DNA of 64,000 bases from Dyella sp. OK004 (GTDB lineage Bacteria; Pseudomonadota; Gammaproteobacteria; Xanthomonadales; Rhodanobacteraceae), in NCBI RefSeq assembly GCF_900114495.1, contig NZ_FOZI01000002.1, positions 1,240,001 through 1,304,000 of the forward strand, in the 5' to 3' direction. Positions 36,469 to 45,539 of the stretch are shown here, piece after piece. Position numbers and translations under genes: made by a program. How positions within the stretch are numbered: position 1 is the stretch's first letter; each line of letters begins with the position of its first letter. The notes below the pieces were generated by a model. It was given only the letters and a program-made list of their open reading frames with translations, did not search any database and was not told the DNA's origin.

Positions 36469-37542
36469 TCAGTTCGATTCGGTGAACTGAATGTACGGCG
36501 TCGATCCGCCCGAGGCCGTGCAGTTGCCGAGGTTAAAATTGTTGGTCTCGCCGGTGGTGCCGGAATTGGCGGCGCAGGTCGGGGTGGCGGTGCTGCCATC
36601 GTTCACAGCGACCTTCACCGTCACCGACGAGCCGGAATTGAACACCGCCTCCGAACCGCCGGCATTGCCGACCACATTGAACTCCGACTCCTTCCACACC
36701 TGGGCCAGATACAACACGCTGTCCTTGCCACTGATGCTGTAAGCCTTGGTGCCGTTGGTGAACGTCACCGTGTCGTTGCCACCGGAGACCACCGTGCCCG
36801 AAAGCTTCAGGTTGGCGAGCTGGGTGGCCGGGATATCCGGCACCGCAACCGCGGCGCTGTTCTTGTAGCAATCGCCGCCACCATCACTGCCGAATCCGCT
36901 CGGGCAGCTGGTACCGCCATAGCCGATCAGCCAGTACTGCATGAACACAGCCGCCTGGCCATTGACGTTGTAGTCAGGCGAGTAGATGAATTGCTGCCAC
37001 ACCGTGCAACCCGAGTGGCTCCTGCACGCGGCGGTGCTGCCGTCGAAGTTGGAGTTGATCTGCAGCGTGTATTCGTTCGGCCCGAGAATGCCGCCGCCGC
37101 CAAACGCGGGAACGCCCACGCCCTGCTCCGAGGTCACGCCGGTCACCGACGGAAAGGTGCCCGTGGTGCTCTTGATCAAGGTCGAGGTTTGGATGGCGTA
37201 GTCGTTGCCATTGCCGGTGGTCTGCGTGGCGCCCCGTGCCAATGCGGTCGGGTGCGCGTGCGGATGCGGCGGGATGGAATGGAAGCGCGCCGGGGCGACA
37301 TTACAACCGACCTGCTTCCACAGAATGCTGGGGTAGTCGGCCTGGTAACAGCCTTCGGCCGGGGCGGCGGAGTGGGCCATGGTTTCACGCCAATCGGCGT
37401 GCGCTTGAGTCTCTACGGCATCGATGTGACTGTCGCCGGCCTGTGCGGCAAAGGCGGACGGTAACCAGGCGGCACTCGCCAGGCTGCTCACGATCGCGAT
37501 CTGGATCATGCGACGCACACCACGCTTCATGCTGGACTGCAT
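36469..37542 (-). CDS. secreted protein of unknown function
   Basis: A 357-residue exported protein. A signal peptide of about 33 residues (MIQIAIVSSLASAAWLPSAFA) is followed by a Cys-containing block (GCYQADYPSILWKQVGCN) and a Gly/Thr/Asn-rich beta-type region with cysteine pairs (TAACRSHSGCTVWQQFIY, TSCPSGFGSDGGGDCYK, TPTCAAN, LGNCTASGG). The composition resembles extracellular beta-sandwich proteins. I do not recognise the family. A 16-18 base palindrome lies about 95 bases upstream of the start and a strong terminator follows. Confidence 0.7.
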   Translation of the reverse strand: MQSSMKRGVRRMIQIAIVSSLASAAWLPSAFAAQAGDSHIDAVETQAHADWRETMAHSAAPAEGCYQADYPSILWKQVGCNVAPARFHSIPPHPHAHPTALARGATQTTGNGNDYAIQTSTLIKSTTGTFPSVTGVTSEQGVGVPAFGGGGILGPNEYTLQINSNFDGSTAACRSHSGCTVWQQFIYSPDYNVNGQAAVFMQYWLIGYGGTSCPSGFGSDGGGDCYKNSAAVAVPDIPATQLANLKLSGTVVSGGNDTVTFTNGTKAYSISGKDSVLYLAQVWKESEFNVVGNAGGSEAVFNSGSSVTVKVAVNDGSTATPTCAANSGTTGETNNFNLGNCTASGGSTPYIQFTESN

Positions 37543-37633
37543 AGAACTCTCCCATTGATTCAGCGCTGGACCATCCAGGCGCTGTGATACCCCCTAGAGC
37601 GAAAGCCCTCCCGAACGCTGGCTTTCAAAAAAG

Positions 37634-37651
37634 CGATTACCCAGGTAATCG
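37634..37651. promoter_or_regulatory. candidate operator palindrome
   Basis: CGATTACCCAGGTAATCG: 8-bp perfect arms around CA. It is about 95 bases upstream of the secreted-protein start codon on the minus strand, in AT-rich sequence, so it is a plausible regulator-binding site. The regulator is not evident. Confidence 0.45.
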
Positions 37652-37910
37652 AATGCCGACTTCACGGATTAATAGTCACGCCTAATGCGCAAGTTAATTC
37701 GAATATTGGTTTTACCTGCATTTACTTGCGCCAAAAGACAAAGCCTTCGGCCACGAATCGAAATATCTTTCTGATTCGTTATGTTCGACAGTCTGGAGCA
37801 AGCTGAGAATTGATTTTTAATTGCATGCAGGTGTTTTTTCTGTGACGTGCAACGGTCTTAATTGCGTTGCCTGATTGGGCTCGACTCTCAACGGCGCAAA
37901 CCACCATCTC

Positions 37911-38072
37911 CCTCCCCTGCTTGCGACGCGAAGCTAGTCCCGTGGGGCAGGGGGAGGTCGGGAGGGGGTAAGCCCTTGCGACAACCTCTCCCGGTGCGCT
38001 TTCTCAAGTACTTACCCCTCCCCAACCCTCCCCTGTCCCACGGGACTAGCTTCGCGTCGCAAGCAGGGGGAG
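37911..38072. repeat. large imperfect palindromic repeat, copy 1
   Basis: Two arms of about 62 bases (37911-37972 and 38011-38072) are near-perfect reverse complements, around a 38-base spacer. Each arm contains the shared segment GACGCGAAGCTAGTCCCGTG (or its complement), flanked by C/G tracts. A relative lacking this insert is at 60014-60131. It encodes no transposase, so it is MITE- or REP-like. Confidence 0.85.
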
Positions 38073-38261
38073 GAGAAAACTGCGCAGCTGAGATTCGACG
38101 CCAACCAGGATTGCATTGGAGCGACCGATGCAATTTGTGAGCTCTCAACCGGTCGCGGTTGTCACGCTCGAAGATAGCGGTGGCCAAGCAAGCAACCCCG
38201 TCACCACGCCCCACTTCCGAATCGCACGCCAATGACAGCCGAAGCCATCAATGCCATCGGG

Positions 38262-38861
38262 TTACGGCGCCACCGTGCTGATGCTTTCGACGTACATCAA
38301 TTCGCAAGCACCGCTTCCGGTGTCCTCGCGTGTCATTGACGTACGCCACTGCCAACCATCCGGCCGACTGGCATCGACAAGAAACCCTTCCATATGCACC
38401 AACTGCCCCGGACGTATCTGCTCCAGCGAGCGACGGACCTGCTCATCGGCGGGAATCACATGCGTATTAGCGCTGGAGGTTTCGATATCGCGCTGCGGAA
38501 TCGGAAACACGCGAACGTGCCAGTAGTAGAAGCGGTTGGACTGGCTGATGCTGATACTCGCCAACACGGCGCTGTCGGACATACGCCCCCAGCCGAGCGC
38601 GAGATCCACGGGGGCGAGCGAGGCACCTGCATCGTGGCCGTAGTCCTCCCGTGAAAGAACACGGGCGGTCAACTCATAACGGGCACGCGTAGTGAGGGTT
38701 ACGTCGCCCTGTTGCAGCCGCGCGCCATGATCGATATCGACCTGCAAAGGCGCATCCGGCGCGAGTACCCCCGGCGCCTGCACCACGGGCCGATGTCGCC
38801 ACCAATGAAGCGCGCCCCAGCCGATCAGCAGGAAGAGCAATACGAGACCCCACCTGCGCAT
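38262..38861 (-). CDS. conserved hypothetical protein with N-terminal membrane anchor
   Basis: A 199-residue protein. Residues 3-20 form one hydrophobic helix (WGLVLLFLLIGWGALHWW); the rest is a soluble domain with the well-conserved blocks ARVLSREDYGHDAGASLAP, LALGWGRMSD, SQSNRFYYWHVR and MTREDTGSGACELMYV. It is a widespread proteobacterial protein without a function. It is probably periplasmic with an N-terminal anchor. Confidence 0.7.
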   Translation of the reverse strand: MRRWGLVLLFLLIGWGALHWWRHRPVVQAPGVLAPDAPLQVDIDHGARLQQGDVTLTTRARYELTARVLSREDYGHDAGASLAPVDLALGWGRMSDSAVLASISISQSNRFYYWHVRVFPIPQRDIETSSANTHVIPADEQVRRSLEQIRPGQLVHMEGFLVDASRPDGWQWRTSMTREDTGSGACELMYVESISTVAP

Positions 38862-38976
38862 ACGTGCTCAATGCCTCTCTAGCTTCAACGGTGGGGCTGC
38901 TGGGCTGGGTCCGAAGGCAGTCAGGCTGACTCGACTACCTCCGCACCTCTGCCCAACAGCGTATCAGCCGCGGGAA

Positions 38977-39579
38977 TTACTGGCTGATGAAACGATACTC
39001 GAGCGTGCCGGACACCAGCACCGTGCTATTGGTGCCATTGATGAAGATGCTCTTGGCCTTGGCCTGGTAGCGATCGACATTCACACCGATGCTGAGCTGC
39101 GAGGTGATGTCGTAGCCAAGCCCCGCGCCAAAGTACAGGTTGGTGTCATTGGCTGTCTCTCCGCCAACGTAGTAGCCCTGCGCCGTCAGCTTCGAGCGGG
39201 AGAAGAACGCGCCCAGCCGCGCGCTGACGTGCCAGTTTTCCGCGAAGGTCCAGCGACCGTTGGCGCCCAGTGTCCAGCCCGAGACACTGAGTGTCAGTTT
39301 TTGGGGATACGCGGAATTCCCATATATCCACCCCTTGGTCTCGGGTTTGCCAAGATCGACATAACCGGCCTCCACACCCCAGGTATCGCGCCAGCGATAA
39401 CCCGCGTTGACGCCGTAGCCCCAGCTGTCTTTGTCGTTGAGGCCGGAGACGCCGGCGTGCGACATGCCTGCGCCCGCGTTGATGAAGTAGTGGTTGGGAT
39501 CCGCGTCGCCGGCATGCGCGGCAAACGAAGAAACAGCCATTGCCGCGCCCAGCGACGCAGCCAGAAACAAGTGACGCAT
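38977..39579 (-). CDS. outer-membrane beta-barrel protein
   Basis: A 200-residue protein with a signal peptide (LFLAASLGAAMAVSSFAAHA) and eight amphipathic strands such as FINAGAGMSH, WGYGVNAGYRW, WGVEAGYVDLG, TLGANGRWTF and LYFGAGLGYDIT, ending in the outer-membrane insertion signature with C-terminal LEYRFISQ. It fits the OmpA-like/opacity eight-stranded barrel group. Function (adhesion or channel) cannot be told. Confidence 0.88.
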   Translation of the reverse strand: MRHLFLAASLGAAMAVSSFAAHAGDADPNHYFINAGAGMSHAGVSGLNDKDSWGYGVNAGYRWRDTWGVEAGYVDLGKPETKGWIYGNSAYPQKLTLSVSGWTLGANGRWTFAENWHVSARLGAFFSRSKLTAQGYYVGGETANDTNLYFGAGLGYDITSQLSIGVNVDRYQAKAKSIFINGTNSTVLVSGTLEYRFISQ

Positions 39580-40154
39580 GAGTACCTATCCCTAGTGAGT
39601 TTGAAATGCGCTTATGGCGCGAAGTACATCCCATAGCAGGCCATGGCGAGCCCACTCATTACCTTGCTTGCCTATCTACAGAAAATCAAAAACCACCCAC
39701 AAAATGCCGCACATTCATTCCATGCAAAACACAACACAACGCAAGGCCTGTCACCTGAAGCGACACGGCCGATATCCAGCGCTTGATATACGCATACCCA
39801 TCATCGAGGGCTGCGAATCGCCCATGGTCACCCGCACCGTCTATGCTGCCCGCTTCAGCCGGGGCACACCGTGCTTTGGTCCCATGACGCGATATGCACT
39901 AAAAGAAGCCGTCCATTTGGCCCGAAACGCATTCCCTGCCCCCCTGATTTGATTGCCGAACCCGTGGTTCGGCGGGAGACATTAGCAGCATGTGGGGAGG
40001 TGTGCGAGTGAGCCGGGGCACAGCTTGGGCCACTCGCAGCAATCGAGCTGGGTGAGGGGCGTCGATGCTTAAGGGTGACGGAGGTGGTTACTAGTTAACT
40101 ATCTCCGCCCCGCTCTTCCGATGTCTAATTCAAGAAACCCGCAGCTAACGATCA
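39580..40154. other. intergenic region, 575 bases
   Basis: No gene supported. Open frames on the plus strand between 39614 and 39952 encode basic, low-complexity sequence without a start context. A small hairpin GCCGAACC / GGTTCGGC lies at 39955-39973. Confidence 0.55.
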
Positions 40155-40691
40155 CTACTGCGCCGGACAGCTGCTGTTTTCGATCGCATATCCAAGGTAA
40201 CCGTAGTAGTGGTCGCCTGATCGATTGGATTCGTGAATATATATATTTATCCCTTCGGCCCCGAAGCAAGAACTGACCACATAGGCGTGATCATCAAAAT
40301 TGATTACCTCATAGCCACCCTTCGTTGCCTTTGCTGACTTGGCCGATATGACCATAGCCATCCTGCCATCAGTCGGCATGACTCCATCTGGCAGGTGAGC
40401 GGGGTACACAAATTGTGTTCCGTTGTCGCTATTGACGTCGCTAAGGAACATCTCATCGGGATCCTTTCGCCCGCCTCCTGCGATCATCGCGCAACAGATC
40501 ACCGCGTGATCGCCACCTACAGGAAGGACGAACAATCTCTCTTTGTTATGGAATTTGTCACTCGTTGCGTAGACTTCCCAACCATGATTTGGGCTGAATT
40601 TCATCAGGCCAATGGCTGGACTCGCCACGGAGATACCTGTGAACCCGAGCGCTGCCAAGACGAGAAGAAATAGAAGCCGGAGAGGTCGCAT
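40155..40691 (-). CDS. secreted protein, possible immunity partner of the VirB6-M15 fusion
   Basis: A 178-residue protein with a signal peptide (LRLLFLLVLAALGFTGISVA), so periplasmic. It has Cys pairs (AVICCAM, VSSCFGAEG, SSCPAQ) and no recognisable domain. Its start follows the stop of the VirB6-M15 gene by one base (TGATATG), so the two are translationally coupled. A small periplasmic protein encoded directly after a cell-wall-peptidase fusion is the classical place for an immunity protein; this is inference from position only. Confidence 0.7.
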   Translation of the reverse strand: MRPLRLLFLLVLAALGFTGISVASPAIGLMKFSPNHGWEVYATSDKFHNKERLFVLPVGGDHAVICCAMIAGGGRKDPDEMFLSDVNSDNGTQFVYPAHLPDGVMPTDGRMAMVISAKSAKATKGGYEVINFDDHAYVVSSCFGAEGINIYIHESNRSGDHYYGYLGYAIENSSCPAQ

Positions 40692-40692
40692 A

Positions 40693-42384
40693 TCAATGCC
40701 CATCATCGGACCAATGTGGTGGATCGGACGGCAGCTTCACGACTCCGTAGCTTGAGCCAAGCGAAACAAGGTCAGTTTGATTCATCACCCTTACGCTGAC
40801 CCCATCGCCATTGGTGAACGACTTTCCCGCAAAATTTGTAATGCCCATATCTATAGCCCTCCCTTCCGAATGGCGCGAGCTAAGTGCCGGCGGATAGGCA
40901 ATGCCGTAGCCATCCACCATCTGCTGAGCCGCGAAACGCGACGCGGCAAGATCAATATGACCCGCAGCGTCTAGATGAGTCCAATCAATGCTCACCCCGT
41001 TCATCGATGGCACGGATGCGGGATCCATGCCATGCGCAACTTCGTAGGCATAGTGCATCAAGTAAGCGCGTTCTGGTGGTCTCAACGTTGCTGCAATCCG
41101 CACATCTGCACCGCCGGCCTCCATTGCAGTGATGAATCTCTGGACGTTGGAGCGAAATGGTTCGATCAAGTCAGTAGTCGAGGTGCTCGTCGGGTAGCGG
41201 TTAACCCACTGAGAGCTACTTAAATTTGAGGTCGATGCTGCCGTTCCTGGGGCGGGCGGCCCAACTTGCGCAGTCCAATAACCGGGGTCGCCCCGCGCCG
41301 CATCGGCCATGGCGGAGGCTTCGCGCTCAGCTCGCCACACTGCCCCAGCACCCGGCCCCCTCTTGATCTGATCAGCCGTTGGTTGGTCCGAACCAGGCGC
41401 TTGTCTGTAAGCATGAGCCGACGGCACGGAGTCCGGCTCTGCCGCCGCCGGATATCCCATTCCCCCATGCCGCACCGCCGCCGTCCCCTGCCCAAACGCC
41501 GAGAACGGCATGAAGTTCGCCAGCGTGCCGCGAAAGAACTTCGACACCATGGGTGGCACGGAGACGATCAGCATAGTGAGTAGCAGGCCAAGGCCGCCCT
41601 GCTGCAACGCGAGGTTGCTGAGGCCTTCCGTGTTGTCGCCGCGCATGCCATTGATCACCTTGGCACCCCAGAATGCGATGGCGACTCTGAGGTTCATCTC
41701 CAGGGCGATGGCGGTAACTGCGCTTAGCGCGGCCATGCCGAACAGAGTGCCGATGCCATACATCAGCCAGCGGCGGAACAAGTCTCTGGTCTGCTCAAAG
41801 ATCAGGCTCAGGATGAACAGCGGCGCCAGGGCCAGCCACAACAGCAGCGCAAGTTGATACATCAGCGACATGGCGGCGGCAGTCATTGGAGGGCTGGCGA
41901 TGCCAAAATTGGCGATCAGTGTCGTGCGCGATTTGGTGGCGAGCAGTTCGTGATCGCCCTGCGGCACCTGCACGATGTCGATAGCGCTGACGGCCAGCTG
42001 GGTATAGGCCAGGTTGTGATCGATGGCCTCCGCGGAAGTTTCGGTGTGGTCGCCGGTGAGGAGGCTATGGATCTCCCTGTCCAAGTCTTTCGTCAGCCAG
42101 CCATAAAGGTTAGTGCTGCCTATCGCCATGGTGGTGGCTACGGAGACGATAAGCGCGATGCGCGCCGTATCGACCACCAAGCGCATCATCGGCTGACGGG
42201 ACTGACCAGTGGCGATGCGATAGCCCTGCACCATCACCCATAGCGTGACCAGCATGAGCGCGATGCTTCCGGCCCACGACATGGCCCGCTCCATAAAGCC
42301 GAGCATGATGCGGGTCATCTCATGGCGCAGGTAGTTATCGATCAGCCTGAAGTAAACGAAATCGCCGAGGTTGGCCGGTTCCAT
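40693..42384 (-). CDS. VirB6/TrbL-type membrane protein fused to an M15-like peptidase domain
   Basis: A 563-residue fusion. Residues 1-320 resemble VirB6/TrbL type IV secretion proteins, with helices near residues 25-45, 63-85, 170-200, 205-245 and 265-290. A Pro/Ala/Ser-rich linker (320-420) leads to a C-terminal domain containing the M15 zinc-peptidase motif SxHxxGxAxD (SSRHSEGRAIDMG, His505 and Asp512) and the terminal DPPHWSDDGH with Asp554/His557 as the second zinc motif. M15 enzymes cleave D-Ala-containing peptidoglycan cross-links. No other T4SS gene is in the window. GGGAG precedes the start at 42384. The neighbouring exported protein is translationally coupled. Confidence 0.82.
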   Translation of the reverse strand: MEPANLGDFVYFRLIDNYLRHEMTRIMLGFMERAMSWAGSIALMLVTLWVMVQGYRIATGQSRQPMMRLVVDTARIALIVSVATTMAIGSTNLYGWLTKDLDREIHSLLTGDHTETSAEAIDHNLAYTQLAVSAIDIVQVPQGDHELLATKSRTTLIANFGIASPPMTAAAMSLMYQLALLLWLALAPLFILSLIFEQTRDLFRRWLMYGIGTLFGMAALSAVTAIALEMNLRVAIAFWGAKVINGMRGDNTEGLSNLALQQGGLGLLLTMLIVSVPPMVSKFFRGTLANFMPFSAFGQGTAAVRHGGMGYPAAAEPDSVPSAHAYRQAPGSDQPTADQIKRGPGAGAVWRAEREASAMADAARGDPGYWTAQVGPPAPGTAASTSNLSSSQWVNRYPTSTSTTDLIEPFRSNVQRFITAMEAGGADVRIAATLRPPERAYLMHYAYEVAHGMDPASVPSMNGVSIDWTHLDAAGHIDLAASRFAAQQMVDGYGIAYPPALSSRHSEGRAIDMGITNFAGKSFTNGDGVSVRVMNQTDLVSLGSSYGVVKLPSDPPHWSDDGH

Positions 42385-42547
42385 GGCATTGCTCCCTCTC
42401 TTGCGGCGCCAGCATGGCTTCGCGCCCGCGTACACGGACGGTAGGTGCCATGGCGAATAGCCGTCTATAAGAAGCGATTAAGAAGATACCTAGGCGGCCT
42501 GACTTTTCTTCTTGCCCCACAGAGACGGAAGCCACACCGCCCCTACT

Positions 42548-42859
42548 TCATGCGTCATTGCTCGCCGTTGTCTCTACATATGGCTCCCCTGCCGCACTCA
42601 CTAACCAATGCGCATGCGCCTGCGCGACGGAGCGGGCGCTCATGTCCATCAACACGCTGACGCCATCCATCGCCAGCGACAGGCGACGCACGTTGACGGT
42701 GTCCGCTTCAAACACCAATTCCGACAACACGTCGACCATGCCTCGCGCGTACCCCAGCCACTCGGTAGCGTCGTTCAATAGATCGGTGGGCGCGGCTTGC
42801 GGGTCGGCGTAGTAGCCGGCGTGGCGCAGCAACCAGCGATCTCCAAGATCCTTGTTCAT
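42548..42859 (-). CDS. DUF6124/DUF3077-like small protein
   Basis: A 103-residue acidic soluble protein with a helical core (LLNDATEWLGYARGMVDVLSELVFEADTVN, RRLSLAMDGVSVLMDMSARSVAQAH). The pattern resembles the DUF6124/DUF3077 group of Pseudomonas. The start at 42859 has AAGGAGAT at good spacing. It lies 163 bases upstream of the VirB6-M15 gene on the same strand. Confidence 0.6.
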   Translation of the reverse strand: MNKDLGDRWLLRHAGYYADPQAAPTDLLNDATEWLGYARGMVDVLSELVFEADTVNVRRLSLAMDGVSVLMDMSARSVAQAHAHWLVSAAGEPYVETTASNDA

Positions 42860-43490
42860 ACCTATCTCCTTGGTAGCCACCCTTGTTGTCCCAGGTGCGG
42901 CACACCGCACTTAATGCGCGACGTGCCGCGGGGCGATCACAGGACTCAAGGGCTCACCGACGGCTCATGCTTGAGCGCCGGTGCGGTGTGATTGAAGAAG
43001 TGGATCGCGACGTCTGCGCTTTCCATCGAAGCACACAGCAACGCGCCGGGTGCAACGGCTTGAGTGGAATCGCATGGAAACGGCAGTGCCGCGGTTCCTC
43101 AATCGTGCTCGCTGATAACGCGAGCGGCCCGGTTTATCGGTGAGGATGCCGCCGAGGGGTTCGGCGGGCGAACGAGTACCGTATGATCTGGCTTAGCCAT
43201 ATCAACTCTCCGTTAGTTGGTTTGGTTAGCGGGTCAGGGGTGCTCGTAACACCTCTGGCTCGCGCTTCTACACTGCATCACTGCAATGGTTGCTTGCGTC
43301 GACGTGCAACAGACTCCGCAAGCAACAGAACGAAGCTAGCAAAAGATCAGATAGACGTCTGTAGGGATTGGACTGCATGGCGTATGCGGGATGTGTCATC
43401 CGCTGATGACGCTTGCGAATGCTATCGATAGGAACGTTGGCGTCCACACGCTTTGAATTGGCGAACTTAAATCTCGCGGGTTGTGTGAAG

Positions 43491-43534
43491 TTCTGTCAGA
43501 GCCAGCTCTGAAAGTCCAACCTGACCCGGTTTCC
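43491..43534. repeat. hairpin plus conserved tail, copy a
   Basis: Perfect hairpin TCAGAGC / GCTCTGA (43496-43511) followed by AAAGTCCAACCTGACCCGG and TTTCC. Related copies: 46034-46052, 49844-49860, 51603-51658, 53357-53424. Confidence 0.65.
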
Positions 43535-43570
43535 ATGCTTTAGGAAACCTCGAAAAGCCTCTCCTTACTC

Positions 43571-43596
43571 GTCATTCCGGCGAAAGCCGGGATGAC
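43571..43596. repeat. REP-like palindrome (CATTCCGGC family)
   Basis: GTCATTCCGGC / GCCGGGATGAC around GAAA, one G-T mismatch between arms; same family as 22541 and 63911. Confidence 0.75.
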
Positions 43597-43627
43597 GAAC
43601 TCGATGAAGGGTTGTTCGAGAGTTGCT

Positions 43628-44608
43628 TTAGCGACTAACACCCGCAAGATGCGGGGCCTGTTCGAAACACTCGATCAACAATTCGGTGAGCACCCGTACC
43701 TTCCGTGCGGGATGCTGGCCTGGCGGGCGGATGACATAAATACCTGCCGGAGGTGGCGGATAGCGTGTCATGACCGGTACAAGCGCGCCGGAGGTCACAT
43801 ATTCATTAGTGAGGCCATCGGGAAGCCAAGCGATGCCGAGTCCTGCGACGGCGGCGGCAATGAGCGCCGTACCGTTGTCGGCTTTAAAGCGCCCCCGTGG
43901 CTGAACCGTGATGACCTCGTCGCCATCCATGAACTGCCAGGCTTCCGTTCCCTGCATGAGGGCCTCATGGGCGGCAAGTTCCTCCGGCGTCTCGGGAGAA
44001 CCGTGTGCTTTGACATAGTCCGGGCTCGCGACAAGCTTTCCATAAAGCGGCCCGACGCATCTTGCGATCAAGCTGGAGTCCTGGAGATAACCAACCCGGA
44101 TCGCACAATCAAACCCCTCTGTGACGATATCAACGAAGCGATCACTGTAGGAGGTATGGACGTGAAGCTGCGGGTGACGTCGCGCCATTTCCGCGAGCAC
44201 GGAAGCGAAGTGGGTCGGGCCGAAAGAAAGCGGCGCAGCAATACGCAAGCGGCCGCGAAGGTCACCCTCGGGAAAAATCGCTTCTCTGGCCGCGTCGATC
44301 TCGGCGCAGGCTCTGGCCGCATGCTCTCGAAACGTGACCCCGGCTTCAGTGAGGGCGGCGCCACGAGTGGTTCGTGCAAGCAACTGGACGCCGAGTTCTG
44401 CTTCAAGCCGGCCGAGCCGCCGACTGACAATGGACTTGGAGACGCCAAGCCGGCGCGCGGCAGGCGAAACGCCCCCGGCATCGGCAACTTCTACAAATGT
44501 GCGCAGCTCTTCGATGTCCAACTTCGCGTTCCCGATTTCGCGATACAGCCTGACACAAAGATATCCAATTCGGCGTTCCTCATTTTGCGACACAGCTTGA
44601 CACGACAT
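43628..44608 (-). CDS. LysR-family transcriptional regulator
   Basis: A protein of up to 326 residues; family members are about 300, so the first 25-30 residues may be leader and the real start is possibly a TTG or GTG codon near LDIEELRTF. The winged helix is at LDIEELRTFVEVADAGGVSPAARRLGVSKSIVSRRL; the effector domain follows from about residue 120. It diverges from the isochorismatase gene and very likely regulates it. Confidence 0.85.
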   Translation of the reverse strand: MSCQAVSQNEERRIGYLCVRLYREIGNAKLDIEELRTFVEVADAGGVSPAARRLGVSKSIVSRRLGRLEAELGVQLLARTTRGAALTEAGVTFREHAARACAEIDAAREAIFPEGDLRGRLRIAAPLSFGPTHFASVLAEMARRHPQLHVHTSYSDRFVDIVTEGFDCAIRVGYLQDSSLIARCVGPLYGKLVASPDYVKAHGSPETPEELAAHEALMQGTEAWQFMDGDEVITVQPRGRFKADNGTALIAAAVAGLGIAWLPDGLTNEYVTSGALVPVMTRYPPPPAGIYVIRPPGQHPARKVRVLTELLIECFEQAPHLAGVSR

Positions 44609-44718
44609 GGCGCTACCGCATCACGCGTGGGAATGACAAGGTTTGCCCCGAGGCAGCGCACCCGTTGATGCATGTCTCCCTGCACACCTCACCCACAACG
44701 GCAGCAAAGGATGTATCC

Positions 44719-45372
44719 ATGACTTTTCGTAACGGCCTTGCTTCGCTTCTTCGTCCGGAAGACTCGGTACTCGTTCTGATCGACCACCAGCCGTACCAGC
44801 TCGCGAACTTGAACAGCCATGATCCGCAGATGGTGGTCAACAACTCGACGGCGCTGGCGAAGACCGCCAAGGCCTTCGGCGTCCCCACCATCCTGACGAG
44901 CGTGATCGCTGATCGGGGTGGTCTCATCTTCCCGCACATCACCGACGTGTTCCCCGGCCAGGAAGTGATCGACCGGACGTTCATCAATACATGGCAGGAT
45001 CAGAAGGTGGTGGACGCGGTCAAGGCGACGGGCCGCAAGCAGCTGATCATCGCCGGCCTGTGGACCGAAGTTTGCGTCGCGATGCCGGTGATCCAGGCGC
45101 TTGGCGAAGGCTGGGACGTGACGGTCATCACCGACGCGTCAGGAGGGACTTCGGTCGAGGCACATGAGGTTGCTATCCAGCGCATGATCGCGGCCGGTGC
45201 GAACATGATGACCTGGCTAGCGCTGGCGTCCGAATGGCAGCGCGACTGGGCCCGGACCGAGCACGCCGCCGAGCTGGCCGACGTGCTCAAGCAGCACGTC
45301 GCTGGTAGCGGCATTGCATTCCTGTGGGAGCAGCAACTGCTCAACACCCCGGTGCCGAATCCCAAAGGCTGA
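44719..45372 (+). CDS. isochorismatase-family hydrolase (YcaC-like)
   Basis: A 217-residue cysteine hydrolase. Catalytic residues follow the family: Asp in VLVLIDHQPYQL, Lys in the QDQKVVDAV region and Cys in IAGLWTEVCVAMP. The start at 44719 gives the standard N-terminus. YcaC-type enzymes lack a known physiological substrate. It is divergent from the LysR gene at 43628, and a broken hydrolase gene follows on the same strand. Confidence 0.87.
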   Translation: MTFRNGLASLLRPEDSVLVLIDHQPYQLANLNSHDPQMVVNNSTALAKTAKAFGVPTILTSVIADRGGLIFPHITDVFPGQEVIDRTFINTWQDQKVVDAVKATGRKQLIIAGLWTEVCVAMPVIQALGEGWDVTVITDASGGTSVEAHEVAIQRMIAAGANMMTWLALASEWQRDWARTEHAAELADVLKQHVAGSGIAFLWEQQLLNTPVPNPKG

Positions 45373-45539
45373 TCCAAGCGGGATAGCGAGAGTTCGATCG
45401 GCGCCAACATGCTGGCTGCTTATCGAACTCCGTCATCCCCGCTTCACAAGACGGCTGCTCATGCATGAATGCAGAGCGGCCGGCTGATCAACGACCACTT
45501 CCTCCAGCTATTACCCGCGACAGCAGCCGGCCCAGCCTG

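Larger units (their letters stand above)
37543..38261. other. intergenic region, 719 bases, with palindromic repeat
   Basis: The first 320 bases are markedly AT-rich compared with the surroundings and hold the palindrome at 37634-37651. The remainder carries the large inverted repeat at 37911-38072. No coding sequence with support. Confidence 0.7.
42860..43627. other. intergenic region, 768 bases
   Basis: No supported gene. It carries the hairpin-tail repeat (43491-43534) and the REP-like palindrome (43571-43596). Remaining sequence shows scattered short ORFs rich in Arg and Ser, with no ribosome sites. Confidence 0.6.

Noticed and set aside
39614-39952. 112-residue open frame on the plus strand
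   Set aside because: Basic low-complexity sequence, no ribosome site, and start region antisense to the outer-membrane protein promoter.
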